Assembly (NCBI GenBank): GCA_023387965.1
Contig: JAEWHE010000014.1
Location: forward strand, 186,001 to 250,000
Source: Bacteroidota bacterium
Lineage (GTDB): Bacteria > Bacteroidota > Bacteroidia > Flavobacteriales > Flavobacteriaceae
Direction: 5' to 3'
DNA: 64,000 nt
The notes beneath the pieces were generated by a model. It was given only the letters and a program-made list of their open reading frames with translations, did no database searches and was not told the origin of the DNA. This document shows positions 52,913 to 61,478 of the stretch, piece after piece. The position numbers and the translations under genes were made by a program. The first letter of the stretch is position 1. Each line of letters starts with the position of its first letter.

Positions 52913-53789
52913 ATTAATTATCGCTTTTTTGTTTTTCGGAACCGCAGTTCAGGCACAAGAACTCAACTGCAACGTTACCATTAATTACGATCGTGTAACC
53001 AATGCTAACCCGCAAATTTTCGCCACTTTACAAAGATCTGTAACCGAATTTATCAACAAAACCCGCTGGAGCAACCAAACTTTCAAAGAAAGCGAACGCG
53101 TAGAATGCAGCATGTTGATTAATATTTCGGCTTATAGTTCTGATCAATTTTCGGCGTCAATTCAGGTGCAATCTTCGCGACCTGTTTTCAACACAAATTT
53201 TACTTCTCCGGTTTTTAATTACAACGATAAAGACTTCAATTTCAGATATGTAGAATTTGAACAACTGTATTTCAATCCAAATACATACGAGTCAAATTTA
53301 GTGTCAACACTTGCATTTTACAGCTACATCATGTTAGGTCTCGATGCTGATACTTTTTCACCGAAAGGTGGAACTCCTTATTTTGAAATGGCGCAAAATG
53401 TAGCCATTCTCGCACAACAAGGAGGAAGTAAAGGTTGGAACCAAGCCGATGGAAACAACAACCGATATTTTCTTATAACTGACTTAATGTCAAATACTTT
53501 CGAGCCTTACAGAACAGCGTTGTACGAATACCATTCAACCGGATTAGATCAAATGGCCGATAATTTGCAACAAGGAAAAACCAATATAAAAAAGTCTATC
53601 CAAACGCTTTCCGAAATTTACCGAAGCCGTCCAAATGCCTTTTTAACCCGCGTATTTTTCGATGCAAAATCTGATGAAATTGTCAATGTTTTCAGCGGAG
53701 GACCAACGATTGGTATTACAGATTTGGTCGAAAATCTCAACAGAATTTCGCCACTCAACGCTTCTAAATGGAGTAACATAAGATATTAA
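52905..53789 (+). CDS. DUF4835 exported protein
   Basis: The 294-residue protein has a signal peptide (MRKLIIAFLFFGTAVQAQ) and belongs to the Bacteroidetes-restricted DUF4835 family, visible as TINYDRVTNANPQIFATLQ and NFRYVEFEQLYFNPNTYESNL with MLGLDADTFSPKGGTPYFE. Function is unknown, with envelope location expected. It overlaps coaBC by 8 bases and is followed by repeat copy D. Confidence 0.9.
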   Translation: MRKLIIAFLFFGTAVQAQELNCNVTINYDRVTNANPQIFATLQRSVTEFINKTRWSNQTFKESERVECSMLINISAYSSDQFSASIQVQSSRPVFNTNFTSPVFNYNDKDFNFRYVEFEQLYFNPNTYESNLVSTLAFYSYIMLGLDADTFSPKGGTPYFEMAQNVAILAQQGGSKGWNQADGNNNRYFLITDLMSNTFEPYRTALYEYHSTGLDQMADNLQQGKTNIKKSIQTLSEIYRSRPNAFLTRVFFDAKSDEIVNVFSGGPTIGITDLVENLNRISPLNASKWSNIRY

Positions 53790-53953
53790 TTTTTTTTAGG
53801 AGCTAATCCGGCCATTCGCTTCAATCTTTTTGGCAAAAGTCTGTTTTTGCACCCTAAAAAAAGAGCTTCTCCCGAAGCTTCAGGAGTCGCTTTTTTTTCG
53901 CGGCAAAAAACAAGCCTTTCGCCTAAAAAGGATTTCCGCTGCTGTCCGGGCTA
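53790..53953 (-). repeat. Dispersed intergenic element, copy D (largest copy)
   Basis: On the minus strand it begins TAGCCCGGACAGCAGCGG, then has A/T-rich and hairpin-forming middle sequence, and ends ATTAGCTCCTAAAAAAAA next to the DUF4835 stop. Inside, a plus-strand terminator-like hairpin (about 53858-53898, with CTCC and GGAG arms) is followed by T8. It is longer than copies A-C. Confidence 0.75.
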
Positions 53954-53986
53954 AAACCTACATCAACTAAAACCAAACCAGAACCA

Positions 53987-55639
53987 TTGCTCACTTCGTT
54001 ATCCATAAAAAATTTCGCCTTAATTGAAAAACTTGAAATTAATTTTTCGGAAAAATTTTCAATTATCACCGGTGAAACTGGTGCCGGAAAATCCATACTT
54101 CTGGGAGCTTTAGGTTTAGTTTTGGGTAAACGTGCCGATTTAGGCTCGCTAAAAAATAAAGAAGAAAAGTGTGTTGTAGAAGCACAATTTGATATTGCGG
54201 TTTACAATCTTCAAACATTTTTTGAAGAAAATGACCTCGATTTTGAACCGCAAACTTTCATTCGGAGAGAAATTTTGCCAAGCGGAAAATCACGAGCTTT
54301 CGTAAATGACAGTCCTGTAAATTTGCAACAGCTTCAGGAATTAGGCGATTTTTTAATCGATATTCATTCGCAGCAACAAACCAGAGAACTTTCCGAGGAA
54401 AATTATCAATTTGAAATTGTTGACGCAATTGCGCAAAATAAATCGCAACTTGCTGACTATCAAAATCAATTAAAAAAATATAAAAAGCAAAAAACGCAAT
54501 TATCAAACTTGCAAAATCAGTTGGCGAACAGTGCCAAAGAGCAAGATTATAAAGCGTTTTTACTCAATGAATTACAATCAGCCAAATTGGTTTCGGGAGA
54601 ACAACAAACGCTTGAAACGCAATTTGAAGAACTCAATAATGTTGAACTTATCCGGGAAAATTTGGACAAAGCCATTGTCATCGCTCAAGAAGAACAATTT
54701 GGCATCCTGACACATTTGTCCGAGGTAAAAAATGCGATTCAAAAAATTGCAGGATTTTCCGGAAAATACCAACAACTTTTCGATAGAATCAACAGCGTAT
54801 CGATCGAGTTTGCTGATATTGTAGGAGAAATGGATCAACTTTCTGCAAATCTTTTTGGAGATCCTGAAAGTTTAGAATTGGCCAATCAAAAGTTGCAATT
54901 GATTTACACTTTGCAAAAAAAACACCAGTTAAATTCGGTTGAAGAGCTTTTGGAATTGCAGGAAAAGTTAGAATCCGAAGTGCATTCAGTTGAAAACCTT
55001 CAGGAGGAAATCGATTTGATTGAAAAAGAAATTAAAACTTCGGCAGAAAAATTAGATCAATTATCGACAGAAATTCACAATAGGAGAGAAGCCGCCGTTC
55101 CTGAATTAGTGAAACAGTTGGTTGAAATTTTAGCACTTTTGGGCATGCCTGATGTTCGTTTTCAGATTCAATTTTCTTTGGAAAAAAATTATTTCGAAAA
55201 CGGAAAAGACAGCATTTCGTTATTATTTTCTGCTAACAAAGGAATTGCTTTAGGACCGTTGAAAAAAACAGCTTCGGGTGGAGAAATGTCGCGAATTATG
55301 TTGGCTGTAAAAGCAACTTTGGCAAAATACCAAAACCTTCCCACGATTATTTTTGATGAAATTGATACAGGCGTTTCGGGAGAAATTGCCATCAAAATGG
55401 GTGAAATCATGAAGCAGATGAGCGAAAAGATGCAAGTTTTTGCCATCACACATTTGCCACAAATTGCAGCCAAAGGAACCGCACATTTTAAAGTTTTTAA
55501 AACCACCGAAGACAACCAAACCACATCAGAATTAATGTTGCTTTCAACCGAAGAACGCGTGGCGGAAATTGCCCAAATGCTTTCAGGCAAAGATATTTCG
55601 GATTCAGCGATAAATCATGCCAGAGCCTTGCTGAACTGA
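53987..55639 (+). CDS. recN: DNA repair protein RecN
   Basis: The 550-residue SMC-like ATPase begins LTSLSIKNFALIEKLEINFS with Walker A TGETGAGKSILLGAL, followed by a long coiled-coil region (about 150-390) and a C-terminal signature ALGPLKKTASGGEMSRIMLA with Walker B TIIFDEIDTGVSG. It works in double-strand break repair. The start is TTG 53987, because the conserved N-terminus follows directly and no ATG is available. Repeat copy D lies just upstream. Confidence 0.95.
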   Translation: MLTSLSIKNFALIEKLEINFSEKFSIITGETGAGKSILLGALGLVLGKRADLGSLKNKEEKCVVEAQFDIAVYNLQTFFEENDLDFEPQTFIRREILPSGKSRAFVNDSPVNLQQLQELGDFLIDIHSQQQTRELSEENYQFEIVDAIAQNKSQLADYQNQLKKYKKQKTQLSNLQNQLANSAKEQDYKAFLLNELQSAKLVSGEQQTLETQFEELNNVELIRENLDKAIVIAQEEQFGILTHLSEVKNAIQKIAGFSGKYQQLFDRINSVSIEFADIVGEMDQLSANLFGDPESLELANQKLQLIYTLQKKHQLNSVEELLELQEKLESEVHSVENLQEEIDLIEKEIKTSAEKLDQLSTEIHNRREAAVPELVKQLVEILALLGMPDVRFQIQFSLEKNYFENGKDSISLLFSANKGIALGPLKKTASGGEMSRIMLAVKATLAKYQNLPTIIFDEIDTGVSGEIAIKMGEIMKQMSEKMQVFAITHLPQIAAKGTAHFKVFKTTEDNQTTSELMLLSTEERVAEIAQMLSGKDISDSAINHARALLN

Positions 55640-55658
55640 AAAAACAAGATTATATTTG
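55628..55658 (+). promoter_or_regulatory. Promoter of fabV
   Basis: TTG at 55628-55630 inside the end of recN, a 20-base spacer and TATATTTG at 55651-55658. Confidence 0.75.
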
Positions 55659-55700
55659 TGAGTTAAGAATTGTAAAAAAAAATACCCAAAACATATCATT

Positions 55701-56891
55701 ATGATTATCGAACCAAGAATGCGAGGTTTTATTTGCCTCACGGCACATCCTGATGGAGCTGCGCAAAACCTCAAGAATCAGATAGAATACGTAAAAACTA
55801 AAGGAAAAATTAACGGTGCCAAAAAAGTTTTGGTGATTGGAGCTTCAACCGGATTTGGTTTGGCTTCGAGAATTACCAGCGCATTTGGCTCTGATGCGGC
55901 AACGATTGGTGTTTTTTTCGAAAAAGAACCAAGCGAAGGCAAAACCGCGTCGCCAGGTTGGTACAATTCTGCTGCTTTTGAAAAAGAAGCGCAAGCTGCA
56001 GGATTGTATGCCAAAAGTATTAACGGCGATGCTTTTTCTAATGAAGTGAAGCAACAAACGATTGATTTAATCAAAAAAGATTTAGAAAAAGTAGATTTGG
56101 TTATTTACAGTTTGGCTTCGCCGGTGAGAACGCATCCGTTAACTGGTGTGACGCATCGTTCAGTTTTAAAACCAATCGGACAAAATTTTACTAACAAAAC
56201 AGTGGATTTCCACACGGGAAAAGTTTCGGAAATTTCGATTGAGCCTTGTAAAGATGAGGATATCGAGAATACGGTAACTGTTATGGGTGGCGAAGATTGG
56301 CAAATGTGGATGAAAGCGTTGAACGAAGCAGGCGTTTTGGCTGATGGCGTTTTGACTGTAGCCTATTCGTACATCGGACCAAAATTAACAGAGCCAGTTT
56401 ACAGAAAAGGAACAATTGGTCGCGCAAAAGATCATTTAGAAGCTACCGCTTTTGAAATTACAGACGATTTAAAACGTGTTAACGGAAAAGCATTTGTTTC
56501 GGTTAACAAAGCGTTGGTAACTCAAGCGAGTTCTGCCATTCCGGTAATTCCGTTATACATTTCTTTGCTTTATAAAGTGATGAAAGAAGAAGGAATTCAC
56601 GAAGGAACAATTGAGCAAATCCAGCGTTTGTACCAAGAAAGACTGTACACAAATGGTGAAATTCCAGTTGATGAAAGGGGCAGAATCCGAATTGATGATT
56701 GGGAAATGCGCGACGATATTCAAGAAAAAGTTGCTCAATTATGGGATCAAGCCGCTACCGAAAATTTAGCGGAAATTGGTGATTTAGAAGGCTATAGAAA
56801 AGATTTTTACCATCTTTTTGGGTTTGAAGTTCCAAGCGTTGATTATCAGAAAGACACCAATGAAATCGTTCAAATTGATAGCTTAAAATAA
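55701..56891 (+). CDS. fabV: Enoyl-ACP/trans-2-enoyl-CoA reductase FabV
   Basis: The 396-residue reductase starts MIIEPRMRGFICLTAHP and has the FabV NADH motif VLVIGASTGFGLASRI and the segment ASPGWYNSAAFEKEA. Catalytic Tyr and Lys lie in TVAYSYIGPKLTEPVYRKG and IGRAK. It reduces trans-2-enoyl thioesters in fatty-acid elongation and is the type of enoyl reductase insensitive to triclosan. Single gene with its own promoter and terminator. Confidence 0.95.
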   Translation: MIIEPRMRGFICLTAHPDGAAQNLKNQIEYVKTKGKINGAKKVLVIGASTGFGLASRITSAFGSDAATIGVFFEKEPSEGKTASPGWYNSAAFEKEAQAAGLYAKSINGDAFSNEVKQQTIDLIKKDLEKVDLVIYSLASPVRTHPLTGVTHRSVLKPIGQNFTNKTVDFHTGKVSEISIEPCKDEDIENTVTVMGGEDWQMWMKALNEAGVLADGVLTVAYSYIGPKLTEPVYRKGTIGRAKDHLEATAFEITDDLKRVNGKAFVSVNKALVTQASSAIPVIPLYISLLYKVMKEEGIHEGTIEQIQRLYQERLYTNGEIPVDERGRIRIDDWEMRDDIQEKVAQLWDQAATENLAEIGDLEGYRKDFYHLFGFEVPSVDYQKDTNEIVQIDSLK

Positions 56892-56916
56892 TATCACAAT
56901 TATATTATGTTTTGTG

Positions 56917-56942
56917 AAAACCCGCTTTGTAGCGGGTTTTTC
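56917..56942 (+). terminator. Terminator of fabV
   Basis: AAAACCCGCT and AGCGGGTTTT form a perfect 10-bp stem around TTGT, followed by more T. Confidence 0.88.
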
Positions 56943-57026
56943 TATTTATAATAATGAAACTTTAACTTTTGATTTTCTTAATAAAAACTTAATTTAGCAG
57001 TCTATTAATTTAAATTTAAGTTTTTT

Positions 57027-60000
57027 ATGAAAAAAATTACATTAATGCTCATGTTGTTTCTCTATAGTCTGTCGCATGCGCAGCTATTCGAAGTAACAAC
57101 GTGTTCAGGTGGTACATTAGAGTTAGGTACTAATCTCTACGCCATTAACAGTGTTACAACAGCAAATGCAACCAGTAGGATTGCGATAATTTATCCTTCT
57201 TCGCAACTCACTGGTATTGCTGGGCAAGTTTTGAATTCGGTTTACCTTAAACGATATTCAACAACTGGAACTATGTCGGCTGGCGCAAATATGAAAATTT
57301 ATTTAAAGGAAGTAGCTGCGACCGATTGGGGTTCAGGAAATCCAGTTTGGGCAACTGAAACAGCAACCGCTACCTTGGTGTATGATTCAGATCCTTCGAG
57401 TGTCGTAGGGACAAGTGCAGGTTGGAAAAACTTTAGTCTTTCTAATACATTTTCCTACTCAGGAACTCAAAATTTAGCAGTGTTCATTGAATACTCTAAT
57501 ACGACGGCGAGTTCGGGAATTACTTGGAGTTATGAATATACAGGACCATGTATTTCCACTGCAAATAGTAATACAACTAAGTATGTTAATAATACCACTG
57601 GAACGCCGGGTACAGTATTAACATCAACAAATTATAGAAGACCTACCATAGGTTTTGATTTTAATGTAAGTTGTAATTCTCCTGCAAATGTTTTGGCAGG
57701 TACACCAACTACAAATTCTGCTAGTGTATCTTGGAATCCATCTTCATCATCTCCTGCAAACGGATATGACTATTACGTTTCCACAACAAATACGGCGCCA
57801 CTTCCAACTACAGCACCAACAGGTTCAGTTGGAGCAGACGTAACTTCAGTTAACTTATCATCGTTACCTCCTGCAACTACTCATTATATTTGGGTTAGAG
57901 CCAACTGCGGAACGGACGACGTGAGTATATGGGCAGGAACGAATTTTACAACTTTATGTGCAACGCTTGTTCCAACAGTAACTGAATCATTTACCACTTT
58001 TCCTCCAAACTGCTGGACACGAGCTGCAGCTGGAGATTTATCAACTGGACCAACTGGTACAGGAACTGGAATTTGGGCAGCTGATGGCTTTTTGAACTCA
58101 GGTTCTACAGGAGCTATAAAAGTGAACTTATTTAGTACAAATAGAATAGGTTGGTTAATTACGCCAACAATTGATATGTCAGCCGGTAACTACCGTGCAA
58201 AGTTTAGAATCGGTTCAACTGATTATAATAATACAAATCCTACTGAAATGGCTGATATGCCAGACGGAGACGTAGTTATTTTTGCAATGAGTGAAGATAA
58301 TGGAGTAACTTGGACAGCTTTAAGAACTTGGGAAGGGGCGAATATTCCTCCGAATGAAGGAACTTTAGTTGTTATCCCAATTCCTACAACTGTAAGTGCT
58401 ACGACTAAATTTGCATTTTATACAAGTGATGGTACTATAGATACAGATGACGATTACGAAATTTTCATTGACGATTTCGCTGTTGAAACAATTCCAACTT
58501 GTGAATTTCCAATCAACTTAGTAACATCTGCCGTTACTTTCAATTCAGCTACGATTACATGGGATGCTGTAGCGGGATCAGTTGGTTATGAATATGTGAT
58601 TGACACTGATGCAGCTGAACCAACAGGAGCAGGATTGCCATTGGCAACAAATACTTACACTGAATCGGCTACATTAACTGCGGAAACAACCTATTATTTT
58701 CATGTAAGAAATAATTGTGACGGAGAATTCAGTCCGTGGTCAACTGTAAGTTTCACAACTAGAGGACTTCCTCCGGTTAATGACAATTGTGCCGATGCGA
58801 TTTCAGTTACACCAAATGCAGATTTATCATGTGGAACTGTCGTTTCAGGTACTTTAGTTGAAGCCACAGATTCTGGAGAGCCTGACAATGGAGCAGGAAC
58901 ACCAAATGATGACGTATGGTATTCTTTCGTAGCAACATCAGCAACTCATAGAATTACTTTGTCAAACATCCAAGGAACTCCAACAGATTTGGTTCATGAA
59001 GTTTTAGAAGGTTTCTGCGGAGGCGGATTAGTGAGCTTGAATATTTCAGATCCTAATACTAGTGATGTATCTGGTTTAATTGAAGGCAATACTTATTATG
59101 TAAGAATTTTTACTTATGGTACACCTGCTACAAATACTGTAACATTTGATCTTTGTATTGGAGCTTTCCCTCCACCACCTGCTAATGATGATTGTGCTGA
59201 CGCAACTGTTATTTTGGCAAGTAATGATGGTACTTGTGACAATGTGGTTTCTGGAACTTTAGCTTCGGCTACTGACTCTGGTGAAGGAGATAATGGGGCT
59301 GGAACGCCTAACGATGACGTATGGTACTCTTTCGTGGCAACTGCTACAGAACACCAAATTAGGATTTCAAATGTTCAATCTACTCCTACTAATTTAGTAC
59401 ATGAGGTTCTAGACGGATTTTGTGGAGGTGGATTAGCTAGTCTTATGATTAGTGATCCCGATACAAGTTTAGTTTCTGGATTGATTGTTGGTCAATCATA
59501 TTATTTAAGAGTATTTAGTAGTGCTGATGCTGCTGGAGCTACTACAACATTTGACGTTTGTGTAACAACTCCACCGGTGGGTTCACTTTGTACAAACCCA
59601 ATTGTAGTAGGAACATTACCATATACTACAACAGATAATACAAACCTTTACGGAGATGATTATAACTTTCCAACCGGAGGTTCTTCGGGATGTTCAACTA
59701 CTTCAAATTACTATCTGAACGGTGATGATGTAGTTTATGCCTATACACCAACAGCTACCCAATCTATCAATATTAGAATCCCTGGTGCTCCGGCTTGGAC
59801 AGCAATGTTTGTATATACGGATTGTGCTGCAATCGGTTCAGGTGCAATTGCTTGTGCTTCAGGATCATCTACGGGTAACAGAGAAATCAACAATTTATTG
59901 GTAACAGCTGGAACAACGTATTATATCGTTTTATCGACAAATCCAACGCCGCAAAGTTTCGCTTATACTTTAAATATTACAGCAAACTCTTGTATTAACC

Positions 60001-61331
60001 CAACTGTTGCGTTTACTACTTCTAATAACTGTCCAACTCCAGGATTTTATTTAAATGCAAATATTTCTGATTTGGGTTCAGCCACTTCTTTAACTGTTAC
60101 TGATAATCAGTCAAGTGCGCCGCAAAACGTAACCGCAACTGGCTCAGTTCAATTTGGTCCTTATGCTTTTGGAACAAATGTGACTTTAACAGTTACGAAT
60201 GATCAAGATGCAACATGTTTCGTTGCAAGTTCAGCTACAACACTTGATGCTTGTCCACCAGCTAATGACGATTGCGCAGGAGCAGTTGAATTATTTCCTT
60301 CAGCAAACTTAACTTGTGCAACAACGGTTGAAGGAACAACAATTGCATCAACCCAAAGTTTACCAGGTTGTTTAGGAACTGCAAATGATGACGTTTGGTA
60401 TAAATTTACGGCTACTGCTACGGATCACAGAATTGTTATCAACAATGTAAGTGGAAATACAGACATTGTAACACAAGTATTCGACTCTTGTGGAGGTAAT
60501 TCAATCGTTTGTCAAGATTCACCTAATTCACCGATAAATCTCAACGGACTTACTGTTGGAACAACCTATGTATTTAGAATTTACACTTGGTCATCAACTG
60601 CCACAGTAAGAACTACCTTTAATGTTTGTGTGCAAACTATCCTGCCACCGCCACCGCCACCTGCAAATGATAACTGTGCTGGAGCGATCGCCTTAACGCC
60701 AGGTGCCCAATTTACTACAAACCCAATTATTGGTGACTTTGCTAGCGCAACTACCACGACAGGGTTGCCGGACTCTTGCCAAGAAGATAAGTCTTTCGAT
60801 GTTTGGTATTCAGTAGTGGTTCCAGCTTCTGGTAGTGTTACAATTGAAACTAAAACCAATGCAGGAACTGATATTACAGATACTGTAATGATGGCATTTA
60901 CTGGAACATGTGGATCTCTAACTGAAGTTGATTGTGACGACGATGATGGAGACGGCTTATTTTCGCTGATTACTTTGACAGGTAGAACTGCTGGAGAAAC
61001 GTTGTATGTAGGTGTGTGGAAATACGGAACTACAGCTGCGACAGTGTCTACTTTCCAAGTTTCAGCTTATGATGCTTCATTAAGTAATGATAAATTTGAT
61101 ACTGCAAACTTTAGAGCTTATCCAAACCCTGTAAACGATATCTTGAATCTTTCTTATACTGAGGAAATTTCTTCAGTTCAGGTTTATAATTTAGTAGGGC
61201 AACAAGTGATTACTAAAAATATTGGTTCAACTCAAGCTGCTTTAGACATGTCTAATTTGGCTCACGGAACTTATTTAGTAAAAGTTGCAGTTGGTGACTC
61301 AGTGAAAACTATCAAAGTAATGAAAAATTAA
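57027..61331 (+). CDS. Large cell-surface protein with Fn3-like and repeat modules, T9SS type A
   Basis: The 1434-residue protein has a signal peptide (MKKITLMLMLFLYSLSHAQ). In order it has an N-terminal beta domain, an Fn3-like domain (~215-300), an anchor-J-like region, another Fn3 (~490-580), two PPxNDxCADA modules (from ~582 and ~714), an NPIVV-type domain (~850), a short TNDQD domain (~990), two more ANDxCAGA modules (~1077 and ~1210), and a type A sorting tail (~1365-1434, with FRAYPNPVNDILNLSYTEE and GTYLVKVAVGDSVKTIKV). The tail should direct export by the type IX system. Role in adhesion is inferred. Confidence 0.88.
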   Translation: MKKITLMLMLFLYSLSHAQLFEVTTCSGGTLELGTNLYAINSVTTANATSRIAIIYPSSQLTGIAGQVLNSVYLKRYSTTGTMSAGANMKIYLKEVAATDWGSGNPVWATETATATLVYDSDPSSVVGTSAGWKNFSLSNTFSYSGTQNLAVFIEYSNTTASSGITWSYEYTGPCISTANSNTTKYVNNTTGTPGTVLTSTNYRRPTIGFDFNVSCNSPANVLAGTPTTNSASVSWNPSSSSPANGYDYYVSTTNTAPLPTTAPTGSVGADVTSVNLSSLPPATTHYIWVRANCGTDDVSIWAGTNFTTLCATLVPTVTESFTTFPPNCWTRAAAGDLSTGPTGTGTGIWAADGFLNSGSTGAIKVNLFSTNRIGWLITPTIDMSAGNYRAKFRIGSTDYNNTNPTEMADMPDGDVVIFAMSEDNGVTWTALRTWEGANIPPNEGTLVVIPIPTTVSATTKFAFYTSDGTIDTDDDYEIFIDDFAVETIPTCEFPINLVTSAVTFNSATITWDAVAGSVGYEYVIDTDAAEPTGAGLPLATNTYTESATLTAETTYYFHVRNNCDGEFSPWSTVSFTTRGLPPVNDNCADAISVTPNADLSCGTVVSGTLVEATDSGEPDNGAGTPNDDVWYSFVATSATHRITLSNIQGTPTDLVHEVLEGFCGGGLVSLNISDPNTSDVSGLIEGNTYYVRIFTYGTPATNTVTFDLCIGAFPPPPANDDCADATVILASNDGTCDNVVSGTLASATDSGEGDNGAGTPNDDVWYSFVATATEHQIRISNVQSTPTNLVHEVLDGFCGGGLASLMISDPDTSLVSGLIVGQSYYLRVFSSADAAGATTTFDVCVTTPPVGSLCTNPIVVGTLPYTTTDNTNLYGDDYNFPTGGSSGCSTTSNYYLNGDDVVYAYTPTATQSINIRIPGAPAWTAMFVYTDCAAIGSGAIACASGSSTGNREINNLLVTAGTTYYIVLSTNPTPQSFAYTLNITANSCINPTVAFTTSNNCPTPGFYLNANISDLGSATSLTVTDNQSSAPQNVTATGSVQFGPYAFGTNVTLTVTNDQDATCFVASSATTLDACPPANDDCAGAVELFPSANLTCATTVEGTTIASTQSLPGCLGTANDDVWYKFTATATDHRIVINNVSGNTDIVTQVFDSCGGNSIVCQDSPNSPINLNGLTVGTTYVFRIYTWSSTATVRTTFNVCVQTILPPPPPPANDNCAGAIALTPGAQFTTNPIIGDFASATTTTGLPDSCQEDKSFDVWYSVVVPASGSVTIETKTNAGTDITDTVMMAFTGTCGSLTEVDCDDDDGDGLFSLITLTGRTAGETLYVGVWKYGTTAATVSTFQVSAYDASLSNDKFDTANFRAYPNPVNDILNLSYTEEISSVQVYNLVGQQVITKNIGSTQAALDMSNLAHGTYLVKVAVGDSVKTIKVMKN

Positions 61332-61351
61332 TTTTTTCGTTAATTGGTTTG

Positions 61352-61383
61352 AAAAGCCCATTCCGCAAGGAATGGGCTTTTTG
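61352..61383 (+). terminator. Terminator between the two surface-protein genes
   Basis: AAAAGCCCATTCC and GGAATGGGCTTTT form a perfect 13-bp stem around GCAA, followed by T. Confidence 0.9.
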
Positions 61384-61420
61384 TTTTGCGAATTGTTAGA
61401 AAATATTTGCTAAAAACTTA

Positions 61421-61475
61421 ATAATGTGTTAATTAATTTATTAAATTGCTTGTAATTTAATTACTAACACATTAT
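61421..61475. repeat. Nested inverted repeat just before the second surface-protein gene
   Basis: ATAATGTGTTA (61421-61431) pairs with TAACACATTAT (61465-61475), and inside it TTAAATT (61441-61447) pairs with AATTTAA (61454-61460). The outer arm ends three bases before the ATG at 61479. Confidence 0.8.
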
Positions 61476-61478
61476 ATT

